A DNA stretch of 37,206 nt, from NCBI GenBank assembly GCA_003194525.1, contig NBIV01000514.1:1-37206 (forward strand), given 5' to 3'. How positions within the stretch are numbered: position 1 is the stretch's first letter; every line of letters starts with the position of its first letter. Below are positions 36,881 to 37,206 of the stretch, piece after piece. The notes beneath the pieces were generated by a model. That model did not search any database. It was not told the origin of the DNA and saw only the letters and a program-made list of their open reading frames with translations. Source of the DNA: Gracilariopsis chorda (taxonomy: Eukaryota > Rhodophyta > Florideophyceae > Gracilariales > Gracilariaceae). A program made the position numbers and the translations under genes.

Positions 36881-37206
36881 TTAGTTCCCTACAAGGGTGT
36901 CATGGGCGGTCCACAGAGCGTGGACCTGGGATTCCAGGGAAGCCCCCTGGGGTGTGTTATCGCCCGTTCCACGGGGGCTTGAAGCCGCGACAGCGGGAGC
37001 AGGCTGGGGTGCCTGGGGCACTGCCGCAACAGCCGGAGTCGATGCTGCATTCCCCTGCGGGGGTGATGACGAGGGCAAAAGGAGGTTCCGGGGTTCCCGG
37101 TCGGGGGTATCATTGCGGAATGAAGCGGCGCCAGCACGGCTGGGACTTGTCCGTATAGGGGTACAAGGTACGAACCGAACTTCGGAAGTGTCCGCGTTGT
37201 CGCGGG
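36881..37206 (-). CDS. gag: Putative start region of Gag (partial)
   Basis: This is a Pro/Ala-rich minus-strand frame (37078 to 36881) that ends at a stop just after LWTAHDTLVGN and appears to continue into the coiled-coil frame through a 1-base shift. No convincing ATG is seen; the sequence from 37079 to 37206 is not assigned. The true Gag start may lie outside the window. Confidence 0.4.
   Translation of the reverse strand, partial: RDNADTSEVRFVPCTPIRTSPSRAGAASFRNDTPDREPRNLLLPSSSPPQGNAASTPAVAAVPQAPQPAPAVAASSPRGTGDNTPQGASLESQVHALWTAHDTLVGN

Larger units (their letters stand above)
28541..37206. repeat. Hairpin comb: short perfect stem-loops about every 20 nt
   Basis: Short inverted repeats recur throughout the retrotransposon. 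In 29739-29919 there are nine; stem/loop sizes and start points are 4/3 at 29739, 6/4 at 29772, 5/2 at 29790, 5/2 at 29807, 8/4 at 29823, 5/3 at 29848, 3/4 at 29874, 4/3 at 29889 and 4/4 at 29908. In gag: 35486, 35505, 35528, 35551, 35575, 35594, 35641, 35665 and onward. In the LTR: 28567, 28607, 28623 and 28638. Most stems read 5'-CC..GG-3'. With equal base frequencies about 0.7 stems of 5 bp or more with loops of 2-5 nt are expected in 181 nt; five are present in the first example. Confidence 0.75.
28557..37206 (-). mobile_element. Ty3/gypsy chromodomain LTR retrotransposon, 5' end beyond window
   Basis: On the minus strand the order is gag (right), protease, RT, RNase H, integrase, chromodomain, polypurine tract, 3' LTR (left). 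Integrase after RNase H defines Ty3/gypsy, and the C-terminal chromodomain places it with the chromoviruses. The RT, RNase H and integrase wording resembles elements of protists and fungi. Several 1-base shifts break the frame (near 29690, 33355, 34720 and 36888 among others). The 5' LTR, primer-binding site and probably the start of gag lie beyond 37206. The whole element carries an unusual density of short hairpins, described separately. Confidence 0.88.

Noticed and set aside
28541..37206. CRISPR-like array suggested by evenly spaced short palindromes
   Set aside because: The hairpins differ in sequence from one another, spacers are not of constant length, and they lie inside retrotransposon genes.

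Overview
The window is eukaryotic and made almost entirely of transposable elements; no cellular housekeeping gene is recognisable. The organism cannot be named from sequence alone. A Helitron with a PIF1-type helicase, a Ty3/gypsy element with a chromodomain, GC near 50% in the elements and more AT-rich flanking DNA would fit a protist, an alga (for example a red alga or stramenopile) or an oomycete. This is inference from general family resemblance.

Layout. (1) 1-26210: four head-to-tail copies of one Helitron, with units of 6635, 6663, 6662 and about 6250 bp and no foreign DNA between them. Each unit has a leader of about 550 bp with a TATA-like site, ORF1 (about 551 codons: RGG-like repeats, an AT-hook-like GRPRR, acidic/proline repeats, a CCHC zinc knuckle and the pre-Rep region), a HUH/Y2 Rep domain, a PIF1-like helicase and a hairpin-rich tail of about 700 bp. 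ORF1, Rep and helicase lie in one frame and look like one ancestral Rep-helicase polyprotein. No unit is intact. Units 2 and 3 share an in-frame TGA, an in-frame TAG and a 1-base deletion; unit 4 carries the same TGA; units 1 and 4 carry many 1-base indels, mostly in homopolymers. Units 1 and 4 are mosaics of two sequence lineages. (2) 25924-27245: three partial copies of the Helitron tail fused together, each with a long GGGAGGCG palindrome, with a block of about 315 bp occurring twice. (3) 27246-28556: AT-rich DNA without a recognisable gene. (4) 28557-37206: a minus-strand Ty3/gypsy chromodomain retrotransposon, running from its 3' LTR (28557-29375) and polypurine tract (29376-29387) through chromodomain, integrase, RNase H, RT and protease to gag. 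Its 5' LTR lies beyond the right edge. Its reading frame is broken by several 1-base shifts.

The most unusual signal is in region 4. From the LTR to the window end, through coding and non-coding parts alike, the DNA carries a short perfect hairpin about every 16-25 nt. Most have 4-6 bp stems, 2-5 nt loops and the form 5'-CCNN...NNGG-3'. The comb runs through the RT, integrase, chromodomain and gag coding segments while the amino-acid motifs stay recognisable. The Helitron coding regions do not look like this to the eye. I do not know of a described element family with this property, but I could not search.
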